NCBI GenBank assembly: GCA_043842855.1
Contig: JBBPJF010000002.1
Span: 186,001-250,000, forward strand
DNA from: QFNR01 sp043842855
GTDB lineage: Bacteria > Pseudomonadota > Gammaproteobacteria > Burkholderiales > Neisseriaceae
DNA length: 64,000 nt
Direction: 5' to 3'
In this document: positions 45,029 to 53,625 of the stretch, piece after piece
How the letters are laid out: each line of letters begins with the position of its first letter
Numbering within the stretch: position 1 is the first letter of the stretch
Translations under genes and position numbers: made by a program
The notes under the pieces: model-generated
Databases searched by the model: none
What the model was told of the DNA's origin: nothing
The model's input: the letters and a program-made list of their open reading frames with translations, nothing else

Positions 45029-45753
45029 ATCTTATTCCCAAAGTTAAATCAGCCGTGCTATTGTAGAACAAAAGCGTACTTTTTATCAGGAAATTTTAGT
45101 GTATATGGTCTAGCAAACTCCAGTTATTTTTATACTCGTCAATCTTCAGTAATTATCTAGGAAACTCTGCTTAAAGAGTTGGATTCTAGGATTGAAGCGT
45201 AGTTATAAGAGATTAGGCTCAGGATGAATAGTTTTCCACTATTTTCAAAATAGGACGTAGTGTTTAATTAAATTTTAAGCATCTAATATACTATTGTTTG
45301 GCTTAAGTTAGTTGGCATGTAAAGTGTGGGAGGTTTGTAGGAATCGGCACAATAAGTCAAAGACTTTTATAGTCTAGTTTTAATGTTTGTATTTACGCAT
45401 TCGGGTATCTTTCTGGAAGCAATATTGGATGTACACACTTTACTGTTATTCATTATCAAGACTGAATGGCTCTAGAAAATTCTTATTAAGTATCGCTAGA
45501 TGAAACTTTCCTATCCTTTCACACTTAGGCCTAGAAAAATTTGAATTTTTTCGGATGAAATACGCGGAATATGGGCAAAAGATTTCTGATGAATAAAAAA
45601 TATCTACCAAAGCAGGGGTTAAGCTAGCTGAAAGTGTTGCTTGGTGTGTTATTTCCTGCTTAATCGATATCACAAAGCTGCGAGTTGTGGAAGTGTCACC
45701 ACGCTAAAAAGGAGAATAACAGTATAGATAGGTGGAATTATGAGCTGTGGTAT
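45029..45753. other. Gene-free region between mrp and ppsA
   Basis: About 725 bases. A 75-codon minus frame (45446-45673) lacks a ribosome site and protein-like composition. The ppsA promoter should lie on the minus strand near 45040-45150 but no good -35/-10 was found. No RNA or repeat seen. Confidence 0.35.
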
Positions 45754-46833
45754 TTATAACTTAGTCTTTTCAATAGCTACCTCTGGAAGTCGACTACTAA
45801 AATCATTAGCCAATCGTGATAAAGCTAGCGCAGTTTTCCAGGTGATTGCTTGAAAGTTATCAAGTTGTTTAGGAATTAATTCAAACTTGCCCTTATCCAT
45901 AGCTTCACAAATTTCCTGTGTCAGGGGGATTTGTCCTAATAGTGGGATGTTTGTTTTTTTGGCTAGATGCTGTCCGCCTCCACTACCAAGAATAGTTTCT
46001 GAAGTGCCACAATGAGAACAAACGTGGTAAGACATATTTTCAGCAATACCTATAACAGGGATTGAAACCTTTTGAAACATTTGAATGGCTTTTTCTGCAT
46101 CAATCAGAGCAATTTTCTGGGGTGTAGTGACGATCAATGCAGCAGTTACAGGTATTTTTTGCGCTAAAGTCAATTGAATATCCCCTGTACCGGGGGGTAG
46201 ATCAATTATTAGGTAATCTAGGTTACCCCAATTAGTTTCAAAGAGCAGTTGTAACAAAGCTTTACTGATCATTGGTCCACGCCAGACGAGGGATTGATTT
46301 TCTTCAATTAAAAAACCCATGGACATTACTTTGATGCCAGAAGGGTGAACAGCTGGAATGAAATGACCAGAACTTTGTTGCGCTTTATGCTGGTTAAACC
46401 CCATCATTAAGCTTTGGCTAGGGCCGTAGATATCAGCATCTAATAGCCCCACTTCAGCGCCCAGTAGCTGCAAATTCCACGCTAAATTAGCCGCTACAGA
46501 GCTTTTTCCTACGCCCCCTTTGCCAGAAGCAACAGCAAGGAGATTTTTTACTTGAGGAATTGGTTTCAGACCTGGCCTAACCCTTTTAGCACGAATGTTT
46601 GAAGTGAAGGTGATATCTTCCCCCAGGAAATGTGGACTTAACACTTTTTGAAAGCTAGTTAGAAGTTTAGTTTCATAGAGTTTATAAGGGACGGGCAGTT
46701 CTATTTGGAGTTTGTCTTTTTCTGCACCTCCATTAAATAATTGAAAGGTATAAGGTAAATCACCCAATAGCCAATCACTATCAGGTATAGGAAGTAAGTT
46801 TAGTTCAGCTTTAATTAATTCTTCTCTGTTCAT
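45754..46833 (-). CDS. mrp: Iron-sulfur carrier ATPase Mrp/ApbC
   Basis: A 359-residue P-loop ATPase of the Mrp/NBP35 family. A DUF59-like N-terminal part (1-80) precedes the deviant Walker A GKGGVGKSS (104-112), LLDADIYGPSQ, and the CxxC motif in MSYHVCSHCG that binds a bridging 4Fe-4S cluster in the dimer. It delivers clusters to apo-proteins in the cytoplasm. It stands alone between gaps of 0.7 and 1 kb. Confidence 0.93.
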   Translation of the reverse strand: MNREELIKAELNLLPIPDSDWLLGDLPYTFQLFNGGAEKDKLQIELPVPYKLYETKLLTSFQKVLSPHFLGEDITFTSNIRAKRVRPGLKPIPQVKNLLAVASGKGGVGKSSVAANLAWNLQLLGAEVGLLDADIYGPSQSLMMGFNQHKAQQSSGHFIPAVHPSGIKVMSMGFLIEENQSLVWRGPMISKALLQLLFETNWGNLDYLIIDLPPGTGDIQLTLAQKIPVTAALIVTTPQKIALIDAEKAIQMFQKVSIPVIGIAENMSYHVCSHCGTSETILGSGGGQHLAKKTNIPLLGQIPLTQEICEAMDKGKFELIPKQLDNFQAITWKTALALSRLANDFSSRLPEVAIEKTKL

Positions 46834-47871
46834 GACAAAGGTAGTTTGCTAGTTGGGTGAGTCACTTAATTTCAGCGTACCTCAGCATTGTAAAATATAA
46901 CGTAGCTTTCTTAGTATAATTTTGATAAAAGAAAGAGAAAAAGACGGAGAGCTAACGGAGAAGCACAGGGAACTTACTATCAAAATGCCTAGTAAACAGG
47001 CGACTTTAAGGTCAGGGTAACTGGTTTCTTGCAGTCATTGATTCAGGCAAGGGTAATTAGAAATTTCCCTGAATTGGAAGGGAAAAATGCTGGCGAAGTA
47101 AGGACGGTTCAGAGGCCTTATTCTTACTGGTTTGTATTAGAAGCCCCTTACTTTCATAGTCCCTGTCTCAATTGACTAGTATCCTTACCAAGGCATCTTA
47201 TTTACTAATTCCTTTTTTACATTTTTGAAGTAATCTTTTACTTCCAGAAGTTCAAACTTACTTTAATTTTTCTTTAAGTCTTTAACCTCGTTATGAGCGA
47301 ATCATGAATGGTGGGGGATCATAATTCTAAAAATTATTTTTTCGTAAGAAAGTATTAAGGATTAGTTCTTTTACTTTATAAAAGTTATTTACTCACATCA
47401 TCGAATTTTCTCTTTTTGAGTTTATACATATAGATAGCAGTTGGGGGCTAGTTTATTTGTGGGGAAATAGTACTAGGTAATTTATCTTTGGATTGATGCA
47501 CGACTGACAATCCCATCTCGAGGGTTTTTTATTCAGCCTAATAGGGGGGGTTATTTGATTATCGTAGGATGAAGTAAAGCTTTTCTCAAAGAAGTGTCCT
47601 ACTGACCAAACTATCTAATTCTATTTAAATAAATGCAAACTATTTATTACTGACAATCGGCTTGATTAGGATCCGTTAAGAACCGGTTATTAACCGTTCC
47701 CCCGACACCGCGTCTATACAACGGTAATGGAAATTAGCATACCACTGGTACAGAAAACAGCTTCTTAGTAGCGTAGCTATAAAGAAAATAGTACGACAGC
47801 TCTCTTCGTTAAGGCGCAAGCTTTCTGACTATTTGTTTTACCCTGCGCGGCTACGCAGCGATTAGACTTAC
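46834..47871. other. Gene-free region downstream of lysS
   Basis: About 1 kb. A bulged hairpin around 47684-47702 (CGGTTA / TAACCG flanked by GAA/TTC) is followed by no T-run, so it is not a convincing terminator. A minus-strand open stretch near 47200-47270 (FELLEVKDYFKNVKKELV) is helical-looking but short and start-less. Otherwise nothing recognisable. Confidence 0.35.
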
Positions 47872-49386
47872 TTAGGATTCTGTTTTCCTTAATTGAGGGA
47901 ATAAGATGACATCCCGAATCGACAGAGCTCCTGTTAGTAACATTACCAAGCGATCAACCCCCAAGCCACTGCCTCCAGTAGGAGGGAGGCCATATTCCAT
48001 GGCCTGAATATAATCCGCATCGTAGTGCATGGCTTCTTCATCACCCGCCTCTTTTTGCATGGCCTGTGCTTTGAAACGCTGTGCTTGATCTTCTGGATCA
48101 TTTAATTCCGAATACCCATTAGCCAGTTCACGACCTACCACAAACAATTCAAATCGTTCACTCAATTGAGGATTCGTATCAGAGCGCCTAGCCAGGGGGG
48201 ATACTTCAATGGGATAGTCCACTATGAAAGTAGGGTCCCAGAGCTGAGATTCAGTAGTTTCTTCAAACCATGCAAATTGAAGGCCACCTAAACTTTGGTT
48301 AGCGGGGACTACTCCTCTTTGTTGTAGCTGTTTTAGTAGCCAAGTGGCATCATTAAGTTGAGTCTCGGTGTATTGAGGATGATATTTTTTTATGGCTTGA
48401 GTAACCGTCATACGAGCAAAAGGCTGTTCTAAATTGACCGATCTACCATTATACTGAAGCACTAGGCCGTGGTTGACTTTCATAGCACAGTGTTTAATCA
48501 AGGCTTCGGTGAGGGACATCATACGTTTATAATCCGAAAAGGCCTCGTAAAATTCCACCATAGTAAATTCTGGATTATGGCGGGCGCTAATCCCCTCATT
48601 GCGGAAATTTCTGTTGAGTTCAAAAACTTTTTCAAATCCACCAATAACTAACTTTTTTAGTGCTAACTCAGGAGCGACTCGCAGATAGAGGGATAGATCT
48701 AATTGATTATGATAGGTGATAAAAGGCTTTGCAGTAGCACCACCAGGGATGGAGTGCATCATGGGGGTCTCTACTTCTAAAAAACCTTCTTTAAATAAAT
48801 ACTCCCTAATAGTTTGCAAGATCAAACTACGCTTCATAAAGATCTCTTGACTTTCTTGATTGACCATCAAGTCTACGTAGCGTTGCCGATGCCTTTGCTC
48901 TGGATCCTGCAGACCTTTATGTTTCTCTGGAAGAGGGCGTAAAGACTTAGTCAATAAGCGCAGCTGGGTTACGCGAATAGAGAGTTCCCCATGATTGGTT
49001 TTAAATACTTCTCCCTCCGCACCGAGGATGTCGCCTAAATCCAGTTGTTTGAAAGCATCGTAAGCTGGCTCTGAAAGCAAAGCTTTACTAATATAGAGCT
49101 GGATTGACCCACTCATGTCTTGCAAAGTAGCAAAGCTTGCCTTACCCATCAACCTTTTAAGCCTCATTCGTCCAGCTACCTTAACAAAAATTTTCCTCTC
49201 TTCTAGTATTTCTTTATCAGTCGAGCCATAAAGTTCATGCAGCTCTTTAGCCATGGCCGTACGTTCAAAGTCATTAGGATAGGCATTTCCACTTTTTCGC
49301 AGTAACTGCAGTTTTTCTCGGCGTAGCGCTACAATTTGATTTTTTTCATTAATTGAGAGAGTCATTTTTTTTTCTTGCATATTCAC
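47872..49386 (-). CDS. lysS: Lysyl-tRNA synthetase, class II
   Basis: A 504-residue class II synthetase that charges tRNA-Lys. The OB-fold anticodon domain (about 60-155) precedes the catalytic core with motif 2 FRNEGISARHNPEFTMVEFYEAF and motif 3 GLGVDRLVMLLTG. The frame opens at GTG 49386, but ATG at 49380 or Met8 (MTLSINEK) are also possible starts. Length equals E. coli LysS (505). It lies just downstream of ppsR (about 45 bases) and may share its transcript. Confidence 0.96.
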   Translation of the reverse strand: MNMQEKKMTLSINEKNQIVALRREKLQLLRKSGNAYPNDFERTAMAKELHELYGSTDKEILEERKIFVKVAGRMRLKRLMGKASFATLQDMSGSIQLYISKALLSEPAYDAFKQLDLGDILGAEGEVFKTNHGELSIRVTQLRLLTKSLRPLPEKHKGLQDPEQRHRQRYVDLMVNQESQEIFMKRSLILQTIREYLFKEGFLEVETPMMHSIPGGATAKPFITYHNQLDLSLYLRVAPELALKKLVIGGFEKVFELNRNFRNEGISARHNPEFTMVEFYEAFSDYKRMMSLTEALIKHCAMKVNHGLVLQYNGRSVNLEQPFARMTVTQAIKKYHPQYTETQLNDATWLLKQLQQRGVVPANQSLGGLQFAWFEETTESQLWDPTFIVDYPIEVSPLARRSDTNPQLSERFELFVVGRELANGYSELNDPEDQAQRFKAQAMQKEAGDEEAMHYDADYIQAMEYGLPPTGGSGLGVDRLVMLLTGALSIRDVILFPQLRKTES

Positions 49387-49432
49387 GTTACATTCTTGGG
49401 GTATTTTTAATATGGGAAGAGGCTGAGTTTAG

Positions 49433-50260
49433 TCAGAAATGTCTTTTTAGACCGGTTTCAGATAAGACACACGCGGCTAGCTCTTCTACAGACTTGCGAG
49501 TGCTACTGATGTAGGGAATCTCATTGTATTCAAAAATTTTTTCAGCCAAGGATACTTCCTTAACACAATTGTCAAGCGCCGCGTAATGCGAAGCAGGGCG
49601 GCGCTCAGTACGGATACCGTGTAGCCTTTTAGGATCAATAGTGAGACCAAAGAGCTTATCTTTATAAGGTAAAAGTACATGGGGAAGCCGCAAAGTAGAT
49701 AAATCAGTATCCACCATTGGATAGTTAGCCGCTTTAATGCCATAGTGCAAAGCCAGATAAAGGCAGGTGGGAGTTTTGCCTGTGCGAGAAACTCCTATCA
49801 AGATAACTTCTGCTTCAGCTAAGTTTTTATAGACTACCCCATCATCATGACTCAGGGTAAAGTTTAACGCCTCCATACGTTTGTCGTATTTATCTGTATC
49901 ATTCAAGCCATGCGTTTTACCAACAGCTTCACTGGCATTGATTTGTAACTCTTTTTCAATTAAGTGAATAAAAGTAGCAAAGAAATCAATATGCATCCCC
50001 GGACATCTATCAATCTCCTTACGAATGGCAGTACTGACTATGCTAGAGAAAATAAGTGGACGTTCATTTCCGCATTCAACTAACTGAGTAACCGTAGCTA
50101 CGAGAGCCTTAGCTTTCTCCACTGAGTCCACAAAGGGGTAAGTTCTTTTTTTAAATTCAACATAGTCAAATCGACTCAATAAAGCCTCCCCTAGACCTTC
50201 TGAAGTGATCCCTGTCCTGTCAGAAATAAAAAATACATAGCGTGATTTTTTAATATCCAT
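49433..50260 (-). CDS. ppsR: PEP synthase regulatory protein (kinase/pyrophosphorylase)
   Basis: A 275-residue DUF299 protein. FFISDRTGITSEGLGEALLSRF at the N-terminus and the P-loop GVSRTGKTPT (156-165) are diagnostic. The bifunctional enzyme uses ADP to phosphorylate, and phosphate to dephosphorylate, a Thr next to the catalytic His of PpsA, switching it off and on. The target motif GGRTCHAA is intact in the PpsA of this window. Here it is separated from ppsA by mrp and lysS. Confidence 0.94.
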   Translation of the reverse strand: MDIKKSRYVFFISDRTGITSEGLGEALLSRFDYVEFKKRTYPFVDSVEKAKALVATVTQLVECGNERPLIFSSIVSTAIRKEIDRCPGMHIDFFATFIHLIEKELQINASEAVGKTHGLNDTDKYDKRMEALNFTLSHDDGVVYKNLAEAEVILIGVSRTGKTPTCLYLALHYGIKAANYPMVDTDLSTLRLPHVLLPYKDKLFGLTIDPKRLHGIRTERRPASHYAALDNCVKEVSLAEKIFEYNEIPYISSTRKSVEELAACVLSETGLKRHF

Positions 50261-50397
50261 CTCTAAATGTTTACGAGCTTCCTCCGGAGGAAGCTGCCAT
50301 TATCGCAACTTCTATTTAAATAGGCAATTAACCAGCAAAACATTAGGGTCAGCGACACTGAGAAGAACAATATACAAACATAGAAGGGGCAGGGGGC

Positions 50398-52362
50398 TTA
50401 AGTACCTATCACTCCCCCATCATCTTTAGTGATGACCAGGGTGGAAGAACGTGGCCTTCCGGTTAGCTTCCCGTCCGGCCAAGAAGAAACTGCCAAAGGA
50501 TTTACTGGATCCGAAATGCCATGACCAGTTTCCCCAGGATGTTGAATATTCACAAATAGTGTACGGTTGTCGGGGGAAAAAGCGATTCCAGTCAATTCAC
50601 AACCGCATGGCCCAGTTAGAAACCTTTTAAATTCATTTGTTCCTGGGATAACAGCAAACATTTGATTATTTCCCAGACCCTGATAGGGACCCTGATTAAT
50701 TAAACTGGTGGAAACATCAGTTTGTACCCACATGACACCACGGTGATCAAATTTTAAACCGTCTGGACTGCCGAAGGATACCTGTTTTGAAGTAGTCTTC
50801 CAGTTAGGATTGGAAGTGTGTAGCAGTCCACCCATCGCAAAAATATCCCAAGTAAAAGAAAGTTGTTCTGGATCTCCCTGTTGCTCCTGCCAATGCAAAA
50901 TATGACCAAAAAGATTATTTTCTCGAGGGTTTACTGGAGTTTTACCTTCCTTCCCTGGTTGACCTCGATCACTATTATTTGTAAGAGTACAGTAGATGCT
51001 CCCTTTGACTTTGGGATCAATAGCGATCCATTCGGGGCGATCTAACTTGGTTGCTCCCACCAAATCAGCAGCTATTCGAGTTTTGACCAAAACTTCGCCT
51101 TGATCTTGAAAACCGTTTTCTGGTGTCAGGGGGCCTTGCCCGTATTCTAGGGGAATCCAAGTGCCTTGGCCATTTTCGTGAAATTGGGCTACATACAGGG
51201 TGCCAGCTTCTAGGAGAGTAAGATTGTGTTTTCTATCTGAGGATTTAAAACGGCCCTTAGAAATAAACTTATACAGATACTCAAATTTTTCGTCATCACC
51301 AGTATAGACTACTATGCGCTCGGTTGCCCCCCGGGTTACTGCAGCGCATTCGTGTTTAATGCGTCCTAAAGCAGTATGTTTTCTAGGAGTATTTTGGGGA
51401 TCATAGGGATCAATTTCCACTATCCAGCCAAAACGGTGGGGTTCTTGAGGCACTTTAGAGGTATCAAACCTAGGGTCTACTTCACTCCAACGATAGATTT
51501 TTTCACTTTTTTGGATCCCGTACCGTTTCTCCAATTTAGTTAATTCACCCTTACTACGAGTAAACACATCGCTCCAATTTTCTTCGCAAGTCAGGTACGT
51601 GCCCCACGGGGTTTGGCCATTAGAACAATTTTGCAGGGTACCCAGGATATGACATCCCGAACTATCTTGTTGAGTTTTAAGGAGGGGATGGCCCGCCGCG
51701 GGCCCTGTTACCTGCATGGGTGTCAAAGCAGTAATCCGGCGAGCGTAAGTTGAGGGTCGAACTATAGACCAATGGTTAGATGAACGCTTTCTAAGTTCTA
51801 CAATAGATACCCCAAGAGCATACTGGGCTTTTCTGGCTTTAGCGAGATTCCAATGCTGATCTCCATCAGAAAAAAGTAAGCCATTATCACAATATTCATG
51901 GTTGACCACTAGCAGAGCATGCTCAGAATTAGGTCGGTGCCAGGGCACAGGGAAATAGTCCATACCATCATGATGCATACCCACTTGAAAAGCTTGATCT
52001 TTTATTGGATTGGCAGCATTTTTTTTAAAGCTGGGCGAATGATTTATTATGCCTACGGGATCACCCCAACTATGTAGCACCTTGGCAGTATATCCCGGGG
52101 GCACTCTGACTGTATCAGCTGTAGAGGGCTCTATCCCTTGAAAAGTCAGTGAAACAGGCCGTTTTAAGGAGGATATTTGTTGTAATTTTTTGGGGAAAGA
52201 TAGGCTAGGAAGAACGGCAAGTATAGTAGTCACAGAACTACTTTTAAGGAAAGTTCTACGAGAAAACTTATTTTTGTGATTTTTGCACTGTGAAGCCGAG
52301 ACCTGGGGATTACAAATAATATCTTGGTTAGAATGCTTTAGACTTTTAGAGAGTGCCACCAA
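50398..52362 (-). CDS. PhoX-family alkaline phosphatase (DUF839), Tat-exported
   Basis: A 654-residue protein with a textbook twin-arginine signal SRRTFLKSSSVTTILAV at about residues 34-50, so it is exported folded. The mature part is a PhoX/DUF839 beta-propeller: WGTYLTCEENWSDVF, GWIVEIDPYDP, TGDDEKFEYLYKF and SPDNRTLFVNIQHPGETG are typical. PhoX enzymes use Fe3+ and Ca2+ to release phosphate from many phosphomonoesters in the periplasm. It probably feeds the cell together with UgpBAEC/UgpQ. In-frame Met codons are lacking near the Tat motif, so the long N-terminus stands. It is divergent from the efflux operon, with a 274-base gap. Confidence 0.85.
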   Translation of the reverse strand: MVALSKSLKHSNQDIICNPQVSASQCKNHKNKFSRRTFLKSSSVTTILAVLPSLSFPKKLQQISSLKRPVSLTFQGIEPSTADTVRVPPGYTAKVLHSWGDPVGIINHSPSFKKNAANPIKDQAFQVGMHHDGMDYFPVPWHRPNSEHALLVVNHEYCDNGLLFSDGDQHWNLAKARKAQYALGVSIVELRKRSSNHWSIVRPSTYARRITALTPMQVTGPAAGHPLLKTQQDSSGCHILGTLQNCSNGQTPWGTYLTCEENWSDVFTRSKGELTKLEKRYGIQKSEKIYRWSEVDPRFDTSKVPQEPHRFGWIVEIDPYDPQNTPRKHTALGRIKHECAAVTRGATERIVVYTGDDEKFEYLYKFISKGRFKSSDRKHNLTLLEAGTLYVAQFHENGQGTWIPLEYGQGPLTPENGFQDQGEVLVKTRIAADLVGATKLDRPEWIAIDPKVKGSIYCTLTNNSDRGQPGKEGKTPVNPRENNLFGHILHWQEQQGDPEQLSFTWDIFAMGGLLHTSNPNWKTTSKQVSFGSPDGLKFDHRGVMWVQTDVSTSLINQGPYQGLGNNQMFAVIPGTNEFKRFLTGPCGCELTGIAFSPDNRTLFVNIQHPGETGHGISDPVNPLAVSSWPDGKLTGRPRSSTLVITKDDGGVIGT

Positions 52363-52636
52363 GGTTCCCGAGTTGTTTAGATGTTCTTGATTGTATAGTG
52401 TAAGTATGTCAAATCTTTAACAACCAATGGCATTGGCCTGGGTGATGAAATAGCATTCGTACTTTTTCTGGGGTAAAGGATTTTTCGGTCTATAAGGTTA
52501 GAAAAAGCAGGAAATTCTAATACGCTAGAAGATAGGTTGCTGGTGTTTTTTGATTTAGTTTTCTAGTATATGAGTTGGTTGTTTTAGTGCTTTATTAGTG
52601 ATATAAAGGTTTATTCGTTTAGGTGGACACTCAATA

Positions 52637-53623
52637 ATGAAAAAAGGGTACTTAGTCGCTATCTTTCTGGTAGTTTTGTTGTGTTTAGGAGCTGCAGGGA
52701 TAGTAAGGTACTTTTTGTCAGCGCAAAAGAAGCTTCCAGAAAACATTAACTCCAGCAATGGGCGTTTAGAAATGACCCTAGTTGATGCTGCGACTATTTA
52801 TCCGGGCCGAGTGGTTGAGGTCATGGTGTCCGAAGGTGACGAAGTGGTAAAAGGTCAGCCTTTAGTTCGTATGCAAGATAGTGAGGCACAATCTCAACTG
52901 AATATCGCAAATGCAGCTAAGCAAAGAGGTATAGAGGCAAAGCAGAGGGCAAAAGCTGAATATGCTGCTCACGAGCAGAAACTTAATGTATCGCGTTTGG
53001 AATACCATAATGCTCTTAGTTTGCGGAAAGATAAGCTGATTTCTGCCTCAGAAGTAGAAAAAAGAAAAGCACAGTTCTTAGCAGATAAAGCTTCGTTAAG
53101 AGCGGTAGCTGCCTCCATAAAGGAAGCTGAAGCTGCCATTGGTGAGGGTCAGGCCAATATTGATCGCGTCCAAACTATTAAAGGGGACTTAATAATCAAA
53201 TCTCCTATCGATGGTCGGGTTGAAAATCAGGTAGTAGAAGTAGGTAGTGTAATCCCTCAAGGTGCCAAGGTTATGACCATAGTCGACTATAAGAATGCCT
53301 ACATGAATATTTACCTAACTACAGCTTCTACTACCAATATTCGATTGGGGGATGAAGCAAGAATTGTTTTAGATCATCTAGAAGCTGTTTTTCCTGCAGT
53401 GGTCCAGTATGTTTCTAGTGAAGCACAATTTACCCCAAAGTATGTGGAAACTGCTTCTGAGCGTGAGAAGATGATGTATCGCGTTAAGCTTAAGCTTCCT
53501 CAGGAAGTAGCTATCCGCTATAACAAGCTACTTAAGAGTGGCCTGACTGGGAATGGGTATGTCAGAACTAAGCAGGAAACTAGCTGGCCGGATTTTCTGA
53601 AGGTTAGATTACCAAGGAACTAA
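52637..53623 (+). CDS. HlyD-family periplasmic adaptor
   Basis: A 328-residue membrane fusion protein. One N-terminal membrane helix (about 5-27) is followed by a lipoyl half-motif (GRVVEVMVSEGDEVVKGQPLVRM), a helical hairpin of about 100 residues rich in Ala, Glu and Lys, the second lipoyl half (IKSPIDGRVENQVVEVGSVIPQG) and a beta-barrel domain. It resembles YhiI/YbhG adaptors, linking inner-membrane ABC transporters to an outer-membrane channel. First of four closely packed plus-strand genes; the next starts two bases after its stop. Confidence 0.88.
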   Translation: MKKGYLVAIFLVVLLCLGAAGIVRYFLSAQKKLPENINSSNGRLEMTLVDAATIYPGRVVEVMVSEGDEVVKGQPLVRMQDSEAQSQLNIANAAKQRGIEAKQRAKAEYAAHEQKLNVSRLEYHNALSLRKDKLISASEVEKRKAQFLADKASLRAVAASIKEAEAAIGEGQANIDRVQTIKGDLIIKSPIDGRVENQVVEVGSVIPQGAKVMTIVDYKNAYMNIYLTTASTTNIRLGDEARIVLDHLEAVFPAVVQYVSSEAQFTPKYVETASEREKMMYRVKLKLPQEVAIRYNKLLKSGLTGNGYVRTKQETSWPDFLKVRLPRN

Positions 53624-53625
53624 TA

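Noticed and set aside
45446..45673. 75-codon minus-strand frame between mrp and ppsA
   Set aside because: No ribosome site, no recognisable composition or motif.
47684..47702. Bulged hairpin in the lysS downstream gap considered as terminator
   Set aside because: No T-run follows on either strand and it lies about 180 bases from lysS.
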